The notes beneath the pieces were generated by a model. It was given only the letters and a program-made list of their open reading frames with translations, made no database searches and was not told the DNA's origin. Shown piece by piece: positions 38,220 through 53,400 of a stretch of 64,000 nucleotides of DNA. A program made the translations under genes and the position numbers. This DNA comes from Cyanoderma ruficeps. Lineage: Eukaryota > Chordata > Aves > Passeriformes > Timaliidae. The stretch is taken from positions 4,916,417 to 4,980,416 of the forward strand of contig VZDJ01000041.1 of assembly GCA_008694505.1 (NCBI GenBank), written 5' to 3'. The stretch's first letter is position 1. Each line of letters starts with the position of its first letter.

Positions 38220-38324
38220 GTGTCTTGATCTTCAGAGATCTCAGCGGAAGGAGTGGATGCTCTTGTAGATTAGTTTTACATTAATCTTGTCTTCTCCATA
38301 CTCATCGTGAACAGTCATTGTAAA
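38220..38324 (+). other. CEP83: CEP83 5' untranslated part of start-codon exon (inferred)
   Basis: TTTGTCCAG at 38211-38219 is a good splice acceptor, so this exon probably begins at 38220. Its first 105 nt would be untranslated leader spliced to a noncoding exon in the CpG island about 5.7 kb upstream. The intervening stretch, about 33130-38219, would then be the first intron. Confidence 0.55.
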
Positions 38325-38473
38325 ATGGATGGTTTGGGCAACCTCCTTCCTCCTGTGGGTGAAAATGGTGATGCAGCTAATTCACAAGAAATACTAAAGC
38401 TTTTGATGGATGAAAAAATGCGAAGTGAACACCATAAAGCAAATTATCAAACGCTAAGGGCAGAACATCTAAG
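38325..38473 (+). CDS. CEP83: CEP83 coding exon 1
   Basis: ATG at 38325 with A at -3 and G at +4. It encodes [16 protein letters not shown], then [20 protein letters not shown]. The donor is AAG|GTACAT at 38474. It ends with two bases of a split Arg codon. An in-frame GTG lies upstream, but no in-frame ATG was seen between the inferred acceptor and this one. Confidence 0.92.
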
Positions 38474-41400
38474 GTACATCAATTTAAACAAGTTTCTCTC
38501 TTTGAGTTTTTAAAAGGTGAAACTAAACCTTGGAAGGGATTTATTTGTATATGTGAGATGTGTGTTAGCTCTTTCTGTGTGTAAGGACAGATTTGAGTGT
38601 TGTTCATATTAAAAAATAAACAATTCAAGGTACCTTAAGACATTGCAGATGATGTTTCTGCAGTGCTTTTTATGTTTGTCAGTATGGGATAACTTTTCAG
38701 TGTATTACAGGAAGAGGATATTGATAGCTTAGTTCTTATTTGGTATTTGAATGTTTGCTTCTGTGTGTGTTTTGAGTTTTAAGTTCTCATTTTAAAAGGT
38801 GAATATAGAGTAAATATGTATTTTATTTTTCAGATTACAAGAGGATTATACCAAATCACAAGATGAACTGAAACGGTTGTTAGTTGAAAAACAGACTGTA
38901 CATGACAAATTTCAGCAGCTTCTTGCTGACTTTCAAGATCAGTTACTGGCTAAAACACAAGAGCTGGAACAAGTGAAGCTGCAGGTGAGATAATTTACTG
39001 GAAGGACTTGGTGTGTATTTTTATCCTGTAGTAGGGCCATGCATTTTTTTCTGTTAATGCAGCATGCATGTACCTAGCTAGGATATATTTCAGGTGTCTT
39101 GACATTCACCCAATCCAAGTAATGGCTCTCCTCTTGAGTGACTATGGGTTGAAATTACTGTTTCTTTGTTTAACTGAATCATCCAAATCCTGTTGTTAGG
39201 TGCTGTGTAAGACTCTCTGTCTGTGCTTGCTCTGCTGTAAACGGGAGAATCATCTGCCTTCCGTGAGGGTAACTTAGGTGCCGAAACCTGTTAGGATAAG
39301 TGACCAGAAAAATAGAAATTTGTTTCTCTTTGTGATGACAGTTTTCTTCTTTATTTTTCCTAAAAAAGTCCCGAACCAAAATCAAACAAAAAACCTCCTC
39401 AACATTTAAGATAACTTGGGTGACAGTCTATGGAACTGCTTGTTTCCTTAAAGTAACGCAGGACATGTTCTTAGGCAACAAATATAATCTCTAACCAAAG
39501 GATCCCAGGCTCTGAATGGAGGAGATGTGCCTCAGTACCATAACTAGAACTGGGTTCCAGGAACTTCAGGGTACAGATAAGTGAAAGAAAAGTAGAATAA
39601 GTAAGAATATGTCACAGTTGTGGATGAAATTTTTTGTTTCAAACTCTGTTTCTTGGTAGATAGTTCGCTGTGTGAACCATACCAAGAAGTTTCATCAAAA
39701 TACCGTTCAGAATGGCGCTTAAGGGAAGGAATCTTCCCTGGTGGTTATTTTCATTCAAACCAGTAGCCTTGTATCTGCTGGAGAACACACATCTCATGTG
39801 TTTTGCAAATAATTGTTTGATGTTTCTCGTTTTGATCTTTTTGCTTTGGTTCACTTACTGTTTAGGTTAGACACTAATTCTTTATCTTTTATGTGAGACT
39901 GCTTTGCCTTCCCCCATCCCCCACAAAGGAGATAAATCTCTTGGCAATTCAGCCTGAAATTTGTGTTGCTTCTACCAATAAATGCTGACATTCCAAATGC
40001 TTCTGTTATCTTCCCAGAATATTTTTAGTTCACTAACATGTTTTTTTGCTTCTGTAACTACTATTGAAATTTCTTTAGAAAAACATAAAAAAATTAAGTA
40101 GAAGTCCTAAAATCATATTTGAAATACTTTATTCCTGGCTATGTGACCTATCACAGTGGAAATAACTGAATATGACTAATTATTTGTGATACTTTTCTGT
40201 TTTAAGGTGCTAACTCCTCAAAAATTAGAACAGTTAAAAGCAAAAATGTATGAGGAATTGGAGTCTCCTATGAGAGAGCGTTATCAGAAGCTAGAAAATG
40301 TAAGTCATAAGTATTGAAATTTTATTTCATTTAGAGTAGTGATCACTGCTTTATAGTTGTTCCTAAAACCTTAGGGGAAATTAAAACTGAAAGGGGAGCA
40401 AAGTATGACATTATTTTTCTGGTTCTGTTGTTCCAGGCAGGGAAGGTTGAAATCATGGAAGAGGGAGGAGGTGACATTCAGTTCATCAAAAATAACTTGT
40501 GAAACAATAGGAACATTTTGTGGACATTTAAAGGAAATAAATCTGAAAACTTCTAATTGATTTTTTTTTTTTGGTCTAACTTAGGAAGTAGAAAAATACA
40601 GAACACTATACAACAAACTACGTTACGACCATACCTTTCTGAAATCAGAATTTGAGCATCAAAAGGAAGAACATGCACATATTTTAGAAGAGAAGAAAAT
40701 AAAATATGAAGCTGAGGTATGTAGAATATTTTAGTATAGCTTAGAAGGTATCTCTGACAAAGCTGCTTGACCATTGTGGAACTGCTGGTACTTGAAGGGT
40801 TGTCAGTTTCACTCCATTTCATGTTAGTTTCTGGTCTCTTAAATCTCAAAGCACTTCTGTGGCTTAGCCTAAGGCTGCCTCTGTAGATTTGTTCAGTGAT
40901 GGGTTGCAGTATTATTTATGCTATTAAAATTAAGAATAACTTGCTTTCTGGTAGATGACTGCCAGTATGTTTGCTTAATGCTGGTTTTAATTGCATTTGT
41001 GATGGAATTTGTGACACGATGTTAGTTTGAAACTCATAAATTATCTGAGTAACCAGTGTAAGTTTAGATTTTAAATTACTTATGTGGCAACTTATTGAGG
41101 AAGATACTGTTAATAGCAGATAAGGGTACATTTTGCAATGTATCTGTCATGATCTTGGTTTGGATCAAGATGGTGATAATCAAAAGGATACTGAAAACTT
41201 TGGTAACAATTGTGTTAGCTCTTGAAGAAACCATTCATTCATTTCTTTGGACTTTCAAAAGTGTATGTAGCTAAATAAATTGCCAGCTTATTTATGTTTT
41301 AAATATATACAGCATTGTAAATGAGTTGCAGATGTCATTTGCATATCCATTTAAGTAATTGTCTGGAAGCATATATTCTAAGATGCCAGATTTAAATGTA

Positions 41401-44400
41401 TTACTCCAAACATCAGACACAAATCAAAGCAATCATCACTTTCAAAATCAATCCAAGCTTGCAAATGCAGTGCATTAAAAACAGAACAGTTGTCCTTCCT
41501 GGAGCTAAACCCACATGCTGCTTTACAGCCTGCCTCTCTCATGGGCTTGTTGAGTCTGTGCTAGTCCTGCAGCTAATTAGCACACTTACACACAATGAAA
41601 CTACCTTGAGCCCAGGGCACAGTGTGATCTGGTTTCTCTCAAAGGCTTTTCAACATTCCATGTCATTGTGCACAAGGAGGCTATAAAAACATCCTAATTC
41701 TTAAATGATGGCTTGGGCATATCATGCAATTGAATCTCCCCATAAAATTTGGAGGGCTTTTGCTGCAAGAAATCAGGTTTGTTCATAGAGAGTGCTGGTG
41801 AAACTTTCTTAGAAAGACTGCTGCAGATCAGAGTTTGGACTAGTCTCCAAATAGGGAGAGAATTCTTACATACCTTTCTTTCTCACTCTTTTGCCCCCAC
41901 AATTATATTCAGTTCATGTAATTTATTTTGAAATATAACAATCTGTGTATTTATGTTTGTTAATTACAGTCTCCAGATTGGTTTGTACCTTTTGTACTAC
42001 CTTGTAAGAGAGCATTGGGGTTTTGTTGTTGTTACTGGGATTTTTTGTTTGGTTAGATTTTTTTGTGTGTCTTTTTCCTTTTTTAAATGTTTTTGTTTTG
42101 TTTGTTGTCTGTTGGGGCCCAGTCATCCTGGCTGTCTGGACCCAAATATTAGCAGGGTTTTGTTGTGATTATAGTATAGTGGAATCATAAGGTAAGTTGG
42201 AAGAGACTCTTTCTAGTCCAAAATGGTGCTTAAAATACTGAAGTGTAATGAGATCAGGTTGCTCAGGTCCAGGTCCCGCCAAGTCTCAAACATCTGCAAG
42301 GGTGGGGATTCCATATTTTTTCTGGGCAGACTCTTTCACTATTTAACCATTTTCATGGTAAACTTTTTTCATAATATGTAGTTGGAACTTCACATGTTCC
42401 AAATTGTGCCTGTTGCCTCTCTTCCCATCACTGCATCTTTTCTTCTCCAAGGTGAGGCTTAGTTCTTTTGGCTTGTCCTTATATGTCATGTTCCCCACCC
42501 CTCTGACCCTTAGTGGCCATCTGGACTTGACACAAACTCCAGATACATCTTTACCAGCACTGGAAGGGGGACTAAGCATCACTTCCCTAGTCTGTTAGTT
42601 ATCCTCCTTCCACTCTGCCAGGATTGAGTTGGGTGCTCTGCTGACTAATGTTTAGCTTGTTGTCCACTTGGACCCCCAGATCCTTTTCCATGGAGATGCT
42701 TCCCAGACAGGTGCTATGGGCCTGTACTATTGCGCTGGATTACTCCATCCCAGATGCATGACTTGCTCCTCTTGTTGAAGAGAACCCAGTTCTGTCCATT
42801 CCTTTAGCTTGTCCAGATTCTTCTGGGTAGCAGTTCTGCCTTCCAAGAGATTGACCACTTCCCCACAGTTTGGTGTCACACTCAAGCTTGCTGAATGTGA
42901 CTCCATGCCATCATCCAGCTTGCTGATGAGGACATCAGTCACTCTGTAGCGTTCTCAAAAAGACCACACTAATTATAGGTATTCAGGTGGTCTTTCTTTG
43001 AGTTTCCTGCTCTAAGCAAGTTAATGTTTAAATGTCCACTGCTGCTCTTTTCTAAATTGTTAACTGCTGCAATTGTTGCTGCCTGACACCTAACCAATGT
43101 ACAAACTTTTATTTTTCTGATTAACAACTGTCAGATTGCGAGACTGGATAAAGATAAGGAAGAACTCCATAATCAGCTGCTTAGCATCGATCCCACAAGG
43201 GACAGTAAACGTGTGGAGACACTTTCTAGAGAAAAGGCACAACTGTGTCAGAAATTAAAAGCTTTAGAAGCAGAAGTAGAAGAACTAAGAGCAGAAAGAC
43301 ACAACTGTGTTGTGCAAGCAGAAAATGTTCAAAGAGTACAAGCACGACAGTTAGCTGAGATGCAGACCATGATGCGGTCTCTAGAGGTAAGACCTTCTTT
43401 TATTATTTTGCCTCCCTGTAGAGTGTAGTAAGAATAACACTTGGGCTGACAGAACAGTCACTGAAATCATTGATAATTTTGCCATTGACTTCACAATTTG
43501 AATTTGTACATTTCAGATTTAAAAGCAAATTATAGTTGACTGGGATTCATGCACTGCCAGTTCAACTTTGGGAAATCTCTCAACTGAGAGATTCTGCTGA
43601 CTGATCTCCTTTGCAAACAAGCGAGTCATATCCGTATTTGTAGTCAGTGAGAAGGTCATGTCAGCACTTGCCACTTAGCTGGAGTTAGAAAGCAATGTGT
43701 TAATAATCTGCTGCAGTAAATTCTCTTCTTTTAAAAAAAGTCACATGATGCTCCTCTCTTTAATCCTTTCCTCATCTGTTGTCTTTTTTGCTTACCCATG
43801 CCTCTTCTTTCTCCAACACGCTACTGCAGTTGTTTAGTACTTGGCTGTTGCTCTCCCTGTTGCTCTCCTTGGTATTTCTGGCCTGTTGCACTTTTCCCAG
43901 GATTCCACTGTATTCCTCATCTGTGGTCCTCAGACCTTCTGTCAGTTCTTGCTACCTCTCTAGGTAGTAGCGAGCCTTTTCATCTAGGTTGTAGTTGCAG
44001 CATGCAGATAGATGGTTCATTTTCTTTTTTACTATTATCAGTGCTGTATGCCTTAGTTACAAAATCCTCTGATCTCAACTTAAAAAGTGCTGTAATCATC
44101 TTAGAGAGCTTTAAAGAGAGCCCTGCCAAAAACAGAAGTGTTCAGAAAGAGGAAGGTGACATCATATATTAGATTACCTTTTTGATAATCAGTCAAGATC
44201 AAGGTCTTGTCTTGTAAAGATTGAATCTATAGTATAGTAATTGCATTTTATTTCCTCTCCAGGATGTTAATTCTTCGGTCAGTATAACTCCATAAGCCAG
44301 CATATTACACCTTTTTGAGCACCATTTGTAATTACATTGTTTACAGCCCAGTAATTCACTGGTAAGCACATGTGCTGCCTCCTAACCAAGTCAGATTATC

Positions 44401-47400
44401 ACCACCCCTTATCAAGGAGGATTGAAAATGGGAGTGATTCTGTTTGGGAGGTGTTAGTAAAAACAGTTGTGACTTTTGAGTAAAATTCAAGACCCTTTTT
44501 GTATTGGAATATATGATTGGGCAAAGACAAATACTTATATATCATATTATATATTATAACGAGTCAGTAATATCTGAAAGCCCAGATCAATCAAACATTT
44601 CAAACGAGTCACAAGAGGCAACCTAGCTCCAAAAATCTTAAAAATACTTCCTTCATTCAAGGCAGAAAAGAAGTCTGCTGAGCTACAGGTTGATCGAATT
44701 GAGAAAGAACTGCAGACGAGTCATGAACAAAACATTCTCTTAACTAGCAAACTTCACAAATCTGAACGAGAAGTCAATTCCTTAGTTGCTCAAGTAAGTA
44801 CTTTTATGGTATCTGAAATATATTTTTCACATCCTCTTACGGTTTTCTGCTTGTATTTTACGCTAAGAATAAAGTAACAATGTCTTCTGCTGTGACTCAA
44901 TGTAAGTATGGAACTCCTGAACAGAACAAGACTTGAAGTGGTATCTTTATATTCATGTTTTTAATGTTCATGAAAACAGCCAGCCTTTAGAGCTTTAAAC
45001 TGATCTTTCTTCCTTGTTTGTTTTTTTTGTTTTGTTNTAGATTGTAAAAAGTATCCTCTGAATAGGCTGTATTAGCTACAGGAAGCAAGCTGCACTGGAG
45101 TTGCTTGTGGAAATGCAGGTTACATTAGGAGCAGGGTAGTCACATTAGCATAACCTTTTTCTTGGGCTACTGCCAGCACAGCTTCTATAGAAGCATGTTG
45201 GTACAGAATTGCATCACAGCATTTTAAGTTGACCATTGTCTTAAAACGTACTTGAGTAACTTTGTTGGGTTGGCACCAGATCTTAGAGGTTTTTTTCTAT
45301 GCTTGTATGCTTTTTTTTTTTTTTGAGATATTTTTTACAGTGCATATTTATGAGTGCTAAGTATTTAATTTTGGTCATTCATTACAGAAGTTCTCATTTA
45401 TTCTAGGGTTGCGATATAAGTTATACCACTATTTAAAGCCTCTTAATGTAATACACCATACCTGGCCCCCGTGAATGCTAAATAGGAGGGGAAAACTTCT
45501 GTTAAACATTTTTCAGTGGACTCCCAGAATATATAGAAAGTTGTCACTGTCTTTATTTTTTGTATCAACTGATCTTCTCTGCTCCCCTCCAGAAGCAGGA
45601 CAAAATAAAATGTCCCAGTGATGTTTTCAAAGGGAGGAAAATAGAAGGTTTACTGTACTAACCTCCACCTGCCTCTGCTCCCACTCAAACCTGTTCCTGA
45701 GCACAGATGCATGTGTTTGACTTCTGGATTTTCTGCCTTAAAAAAGCCACCTTAAGTCTTTTCAAGTTGCCCTGAAATGCTATCAACTTAATATATAAGC
45801 AACTAAATCTTCTGGGTAGTTACTTAATAAGCTACTGTGTCATTCTTAACCTTTTGCCACTTGTATATGCTAGCAGGTTGTAATTACATTTGTCATTGTG
45901 AATGGATTTTCATTATAAGTGCTTTCCTCCAGATATTTAATTCGCATTGACCGTGTAATTACTGCGTTCAAATGCCTAAACTATAGAAAGTTTCCATGCA
46001 AGCAGTAATTTTCTTTGATTTGATGTTCTTAAAGCTCCTGCTTTCATGAGGCCATTTGATGTGTCTGTAGAGCAGTATTTGATTTAAAATGCACTTTAAA
46101 ACTATGAAGACCTGAATTTTGAGAAACTAATGTAGCACTCCAGGAGACCAGGGGGCCTCTAAGTAGTTACCAAATTGAAATTACTTGGGGGATTAGTTGA
46201 TTTTCTGGCTTTGGATATCACTGTTTTGATTTACTTATGGAGATTAAATTTAATTTTAGCTTGACTGTGAGGTATTTTTAGTCAGAAGGGAAATAAATAT
46301 ATAAAAATTTATTATAGTTAATTTGATGTTGTTTTTTACTAATTCACAGGTAAAGGAACTTAAACATTCACATAAGTTGGAAGTAACAAATGTCAAACTA
46401 GAAGCAGCAAGAACAAAGAGTGAAGTAGAAAGAGAGAGAAACAAGATTCAAAGTGAAATGGATGGTAAAGTATGAAATTATTTTGTAATTATTTTATCTG
46501 TTTACTTCTGGTTAGAATAATACATTTTTTTTTCTCTGAACAATCCCCAGGAGCCTTCACCTTCTACTTCTGGTCTAGGTCATAGGTCTGACAATTCACT
46601 TGGCATTTGAAATAATTGTGTTGTTTCACTTGCGCTACTAGGCAAAGAACAACTGAGAGCAATTTTTCATTTATGCAAATTAGTACATTTGTGACACAAC
46701 TTGAGCCTAATCTGTTTCAAATTATATATGGTTATTTTTTTCTATTATTGCTAAATTCTCAAGTCTTTCATACTCTGCTTGAAACCTTGTTGTGCCACAG
46801 AGCTTCAGTGGTTGGGTTTTTTTTTTGATTCTGTGTCTGTGGAATTGATACCAATTCCATAAGGCTGCCACATGAAACAAAATACAGTACCTAGCTTGTT
46901 CTTTGAAGGAAATAGGCATTGCTCTAAGATACCTGATGCAGCTGAGTATGTAGGCAACTTGAAATAGCTTTCTAGAGTGAAAAGGCCAAGACTTTCTAGT
47001 ATAAGTTGTGTTTAAACCACCACTCAGCTTTAAAGAGACCTGTCCTCATGATTTGCCATAGCTGCAAATAGTACCTTTGTCTTCCTGAAATAATTGTTTC
47101 TGTTCACTTGCTTTAATATTAAGTTTGCTAAGAGCAATAAAAAAGTGGTGTTTTCTGTACTGATAATATATTTACAGTGTATTGAAAACTAAAAGTGTTG
47201 GGCCCTATGAAATATGAAACTGAATACAGACAAGATTTAAGTTAACCTGAACTTACTGTGGAATTTCATTTGCATTGCTAAATAACCAGGAGTCAATGTT
47301 AGAGCATGTTGGCTTACTTGCCAGTGATCACAGGTGTCAGTCACAAGATTTTAGTTTGTGTCATTTATCCCTGCCTATAGAGTCATAGTTTTAGAAATGC

Positions 47401-50400
47401 CTCCTTTGGTAATATAGGTGTATTAAAATGTGAGATTGGTTGTGGCCCAGTTACTGATTTCAATGATAACCAGTTACTGTTTACTGTAAACTTTTCAAGA
47501 CAATGAAAATTTTCTTGCTTGACCTTTGCATAGCTATTGTGGAACATTTTTAAAAGTTTTTAAATCCAGACACAAGTGCCTTGTATAAATTGCTCTAGAG
47601 TTTAAATCTGTAATAGTATCAACTGTTTAATTACTTTTGTTTATTAAAGTAAGAAACTCTCATAGACCATGATTCCAGTGTAATGGTTACAAAAGTTTCA
47701 AAAGTTTTGGAAATATAACTGTCATACTAAGAGAGATGTTTTCTGGTTTGCTTGTGTTTTATTTTTTCCCCTTCCCCCATTCATTCTGTCATTTGAATTG
47801 AAATTTTTCATTCTCTTTTGTGAATTTATAAAGTTATTTGAATACAGGATTTCAGCAGGTTCTTATCAATAATGGTATGTTTAACTTTTTTTAATATATT
47901 ATGCAGGATTGCTGTCCGACAAGGAAATTCTTACTGCAGCTGTTGAACGTCATAAAGTGCTTTTAGTAGAAAAGGATCGGGAGCTAATTCGTAAAGTGCA
48001 AGCTGCCAAAGAGGAAGTTTTTGACAAGATTGCAGCCTTACAGAATGAGAAGTATGTCTATTGATTTCCTCCCCAGCTTCTAAAAGAGAACTGTTTTGTG
48101 TTACTTTTAAAAATGTCACTTCTGGCATTTTATAATGATTCTTATGTCATGTTGAATAATGTCTTAGGTTAGAACTCGAGAACAGATTAGCTGATCTAGA
48201 GAAGATGAAACTGGAGCAAGATTCTTGGAGACAATCTGAAAAGGATCAGTATGAAGAGAAACTGCGTGCAGTGCAGATGGCGGAAGAATCTAGCAAAAAG
48301 GAACTTCAGCGTTTGCGGTAGTGTGGCCTTTCTAATCTTAGCAGAAATTTCTCATTTCCCCCCCTTAATGTCTTTACAGTGGACAGTATAAAAGCTTACT
48401 GTTCGTATATATAGAAATCTTCATTTTGATTTGTTCATCATGGTAGATTCAACAAAATTATATTTTGCACTATGCAAAAGAGTGCAGAATTAAAAACGAG
48501 CTGTTTGAAAAGGTAACGCTTTTTGTCCGAACCTTTAAGTGTTATTTTCAATGACCATTTTGAAGTAATAACTTGGCAATACACGTTTGTTAGAACTGGT
48601 TTAGTGCTGGCTGCTGGCGTAGCCCCATTGTTAGAGTAAACCGTTTCTCTTTCCACAATGGCACCATAGCAGCAATTGGCAAGCTAAGACCCTACTCTGA
48701 TGTCTCTGAGTTGGTTATTATGGTTAGGAGATTACTTGGCTTACTGTAGTTTTTGTATGTAGGTCAGAAAGATAAAATGAATCATACTCCAAAAGTCTTA
48801 TTTCTATGTGAATTCTAAGAATGAATAGAAATAGATTTTAAATACATTTTAAGTTAAATATTTATCAGCCTTTCAAATAATGCTATTTATTTGTCAGGCT
48901 GATTTGTCCTTATTTATAACATCTGTATTTTGATTAGATAAAAATAAGGATGTCTTACACAATTTTAGATTTAAAATTCAACAACATGCTATGCAGACAG
49001 AAGAGCTGGAAGAAAAGAAATGTGAAAATGCTAATTTGAAACAGGTAAGGTTTTATTGCACTGTAATGTTTTATAGAGAAATACATTCTTTCCTGTAGTT
49101 ACCATGTCCTGTGTTTGAAGAGTAGATTGTATTTTTAAGGCTTTTTTTTTTCCCCTGAGGGATGAAATGTGTACTTCAGATATTTAAAGGAGAAGTGTTC
49201 AGAAATCAATCATGCTTTCCTGGACCTCTATAAATGGATTACAGCTTTTTGTTTCATGCGTTTTGTGGGTACCAGGAATTTCAAAGCTGAATGTTTATAG
49301 ACTGGTATATTGAATATGGTTATGCACTATTTAACTGGAGATTCAGTTGCCATGGAGACTTATAAATTGTTTCTAGGTAATGCTTTGCATTTACACTGCA
49401 TCTCTCATCTGAGGTTCTTCAAGTGTTTAACAGATGTTTCATAAATGAATAAACTAGTGTAAAGAGGTATATTTCTATTGTAGAGTCAATTGATGGCAGT
49501 GTGGAAAATCAAACGTATTTTTTAACTCCTGCTTGCCTGTGATGTTATTTAGTAGGTAACACCAATAGCTGTGCATCAAAGTACTCTGCAAGCTGTGTGC
49601 ACTTGAAGTTCAAGGCACTTATTTTTCCCTCCAGAAACTGAAGGATGTAAGCGTCCATATAGGAGGAGGAAAAGGAAAGGGAAATGATCATTTCTGTATG
49701 CTGGTTGCAGAGGTTGGGCTTTTCAGTGCTTTCTTGTTTTGTGAACTGATTGGTACAGTCACTGTTGGCTCTAACACACTGTGTATTATGAGACATAAGA
49801 GCCTGGATAGTTCCACAGCTCTGCTACTAAGTATTTCGTGGTCCTCTGGGGCTGAAGGGTTGGATTTCTGAAGTTCCGGGGGACACTTCGGTGACAGAAG
49901 ACTCCTGCCTACCTTTCTCATTTTAATTACAATAGAAATCCTTTGTCTCATAGTGATTTACATTAAAGCTTCTGGAGAAACTGTTGAGTAAAGAGAAAAA
50001 CAAGTGAAAAAGGCTAATGAAAAGCTAAAGCTAGTTGGCGTCTCCATTTTGCATTGTCTCAGTATCTCAAAATCAATTTTTGGTTATTTGCATACCTTCT
50101 GAAATGGAAAAAATCTTTTTTATTTTGGTAGCAAATAAATGATATCCAACTCCAGCTTGCCTCACTTTCTCAATCAGAAAATGATTTGCTGGAATCTAAT
50201 CAGAAGTTGAAGGAAATAATAGAGAGACTGAAACAAGAATGTCAACATGCAAGGGCTCAGGCAGAGAAAGCTCAACTGGAAACAGAGAAGTAACTTTTTT
50301 CTTTTGACTTTTCATGCTGCTTGTGTTCTTGTCATGTGGCTTATTTAACTGTGGATTGTAGATTCTGAATAAAGTCTAAAAGTTCAAATTGACAGGAAAT

Positions 50401-53400
50401 ACTGGACAGTTGTGAAACAGCTGTACATTCTGTGGCATAGTATGTATAAAAGCTTTCCTCATGTCAGCTTTAAAAACAGGAATTTTTAACAAACCTGTTA
50501 AAATTAATTACTAGTGGGATTAGTGGGATACACTGCATGCATAAAATGAAATTTTTCTTATACTGAAGTGAGTGTAAAACTTCTGTAGGTATAAATGCAT
50601 CTAGAGTTTCAGACAAAGAGCATTCAAGCGTTGTATTATGCATGATAAGGTTCCACAATCCCAGTCAGTATGTGGGAATACTTCTCTCCCTTTCCCACTA
50701 GCTACTTAAGTAAAAGCTTACAGAGTATTTTCTAGTTCCTCTCATCAAAATTAAAAATCATCACTTCCCTTTTTTTGCACAAGCTTGTCCACATACCATC
50801 AAAGTATGACAATAAAGGATGAAGAAAGTTAATAAATGATGAAGGAAGCTGAATTTTGTTCATATTCCATGTAGAAAAGCAAACTTTCCTGGAATTTAAA
50901 GATTCATTTGTCAGTCTGAAGTGGCTTTTCAGAATTTCCTAGTTTAGTAACCAAATATGTGTCTAACTTGTACTGGATTATTGTGTGGGGGGCATTTTAA
51001 AAAGTCAGTGTCCCAGATTGAATATAAAACTTCCAAAGGTATAATGTAACTTCTTTTTAACATCTTTTGCTACTAATTGCTACTGCAATTGCTATGTTGT
51101 CATTAGTTTAAGTAGTGCTTTTCAATTTAACATTTGAAGATATTACTGCATTTGGACTGCAAAGTATGTCACCAGCATACTTTGGATGTTTGCTTTAGGG
51201 AGGTGTACTCACATGTTGAGTGAGATCACTGCTGTTGCTTGAATGAGACTGTCATTGTCATTTACATATTAATGGATCACAAAACAGTCAGGACTAGGTT
51301 TTTCTGGGAAGGCAGTGGAAGGAATTTGTCAGTCCTCAGAGATCATTGTACAGGTATGTAGGTACTGAGAGATACACTAAGGCTGATACTGCAGAATGAA
51401 GCAGCTTTGTAGCCTCCATGTAAGTCCTGCAGGTCTGTGCCGTTGCTATGCTGGAATCCTTGTGTCATGTTTCCATTGCTTTTATGAATCTGTGAGTAAT
51501 AGATTATCCTTCCTCAGTTCAGTAAATTGTTATGAGCTTGAACACCAAAGAGTTAAGTTGCACCAAAGCAAGAGGAAGTGAAATAGGGACCAAAAGATGA
51601 GAAAGCATAAGATAAAAAGTTTTAGATAAATCAAGTAGTGCCAGTTGAGCATTGAGTAGGCAAAGCAGCTGCATGTCTGGATGTGTCAATCTTAAGCTTG
51701 GAAATGAAAATGTGAAAGGAGAAGAGCTGAAGGCAAACTATGGGACTGGTACAGATCAGAGATGAGCTCAAACAGGTACTTGTTTAGCATTTTGGGAGCA
51801 GTTAGTGGCATGTAAACCAAACAAACAACAAAAAAAACAGAAGACCTCAAGAAACCCTCACACCCCACTCAAGCATTTTTAACCATTGCCTCAGCTGAAA
51901 TCCTTTTACTGCTGAGCAGTGCTTGTCCAAAGTGCTTTGGTTCCTGGTACTAGTAGTTGTTTATAGTCAAGGAGGTACAAGCCATGCTGCATCAACTAAA
52001 AGAGCCATGACAGGTGGCACACGGGCCAGGACTCTGGTTCCCAAATGAGAGGGGACAATACCCAATACTTCAGCTGTGGGGAAGGGAGAGATGGTTTGGT
52101 GAGAAATTTATGGGGATGCATTCAGAGTCCCTGTAGGGAAACTGCATCTGCCCAGGACTGGAGTAGTGTAGGTGCACTAATACCAAGCCTTGGTCTTCTT
52201 AAATTCTGCTACATAGAATCTCACTATTTGATTTTAATTTTTAACAGTAATGGAATTAAATATGCCATTAGTTCTTGTCTGCTTTGACTCACAATGCAGG
52301 TAGCTCAAACAAACAAGGCAGCATGGAGACACTGGGTCTTTTCCTATGCACTACCAGAGAACACAGCCTAATTTCAGTGTGCTGTAACCATGCACAAGTC
52401 TAAACAGATAACATATGCCATTGGGAGTGTGTGTTCAGCTGGAATGTTGTGTAGAAACCATATTAGTGGGAGTTTCCTGTTGAGCTGGTGTTTGTTCTGC
52501 TTGGGAGCACGTCCTAAGCAAGCCTGTTACAAAAACTTAGTAGACCCCATAGGGCAACACACTGCTCTCCCAAACAGAGGAGGTAGTTGTCAACTCTTCT
52601 GACAACTGATGTTTGGAATAGGCATCTGCTCTTGTGTTTCAGTGTGATAGTTTGACCTGAATTGAGGAATTTTTTTCTGGGTAGTTTGGCAGTACGCCAC
52701 TCCAACAAAGGCACCAACAATTAGCTTCTTGGAATCAGTTTTCGAAATTTGCCTCATAGTTGAAGAAATCCTAGGATAATGCATGGGTTCAAATGTTGTA
52801 GTCACAATTCGATTGTTAACATAATTAAATTTTTATCTGATGCTTTAAGTATATAAAAGTAGGAGATGTGAAAAGATGCATCTATTTTAAGAGCCTTAAG
52901 GTATTAACTGAACATGCTGCTTGGTTTGTATAACCTTTTAACCTGATTTTTCCAAAGGACTTCAGAATACCAACGTATGGAATGGCTGCAGGAGAAGCAC
53001 ATGCTTACTCAGCACATCACAGAGTATGAAGAGAAATACAAGCAAATGAAGAACAAGCTATGTCGAGCTGCTGTTGCTCAGAAAAAGGCATGTTGCCTCT
53101 TCTTGAATGATCCGGCCTGTGTAAAGTTCAACTTTATGTTGGCCAGCTAGAATTGTTTCAGTGTTTAGAGTTTCTTTGCAGTGTACTGTATATAATAACT
53201 AAATATATTGGGTTCTTCAAGATTAGCATAGAAATAGGTGGAAGAGACAAGCAAAAGAATATTACAGCTGACAACTTCGTTATAATGCCATCAAAGATTT
53301 TGTGAGGCTTTCTTTGCACACACGTGAGCATTTATGGTTATTGATCTTTTAAGGTCACGAAAAGTTACCATCAATATTGGAGGGGATGGGAAGCACACAT

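Larger units (their letters stand above)
38474..40584 (+). other. CEP83: CEP83 introns 38474-38833, 38985-40206 and 40300-40584
   Basis: Three short GT-AG introns of 360, 1222 and 285 bp separated by the exons listed. They are AT-rich; no repeat family or RNA gene seen. Confidence 0.85.
40717..43134 (+). other. CEP83: CEP83 intron with antisense CR1
   Basis: A 2.4-kb GT-AG intron. It contains a T/G-rich tract at about 42015-42115 directly followed by a CR1 copy in reverse orientation (about 42172-42965). Confidence 0.85.

Noticed and set aside
43798..44172. 124-codon plus-strand open frame in a CEP83 intron
   Set aside because: A Leu/Ser/Cys-rich peptide from pyrimidine-rich sequence with no homology. 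The CEP83 frame joins 43386 to 44662 without it.
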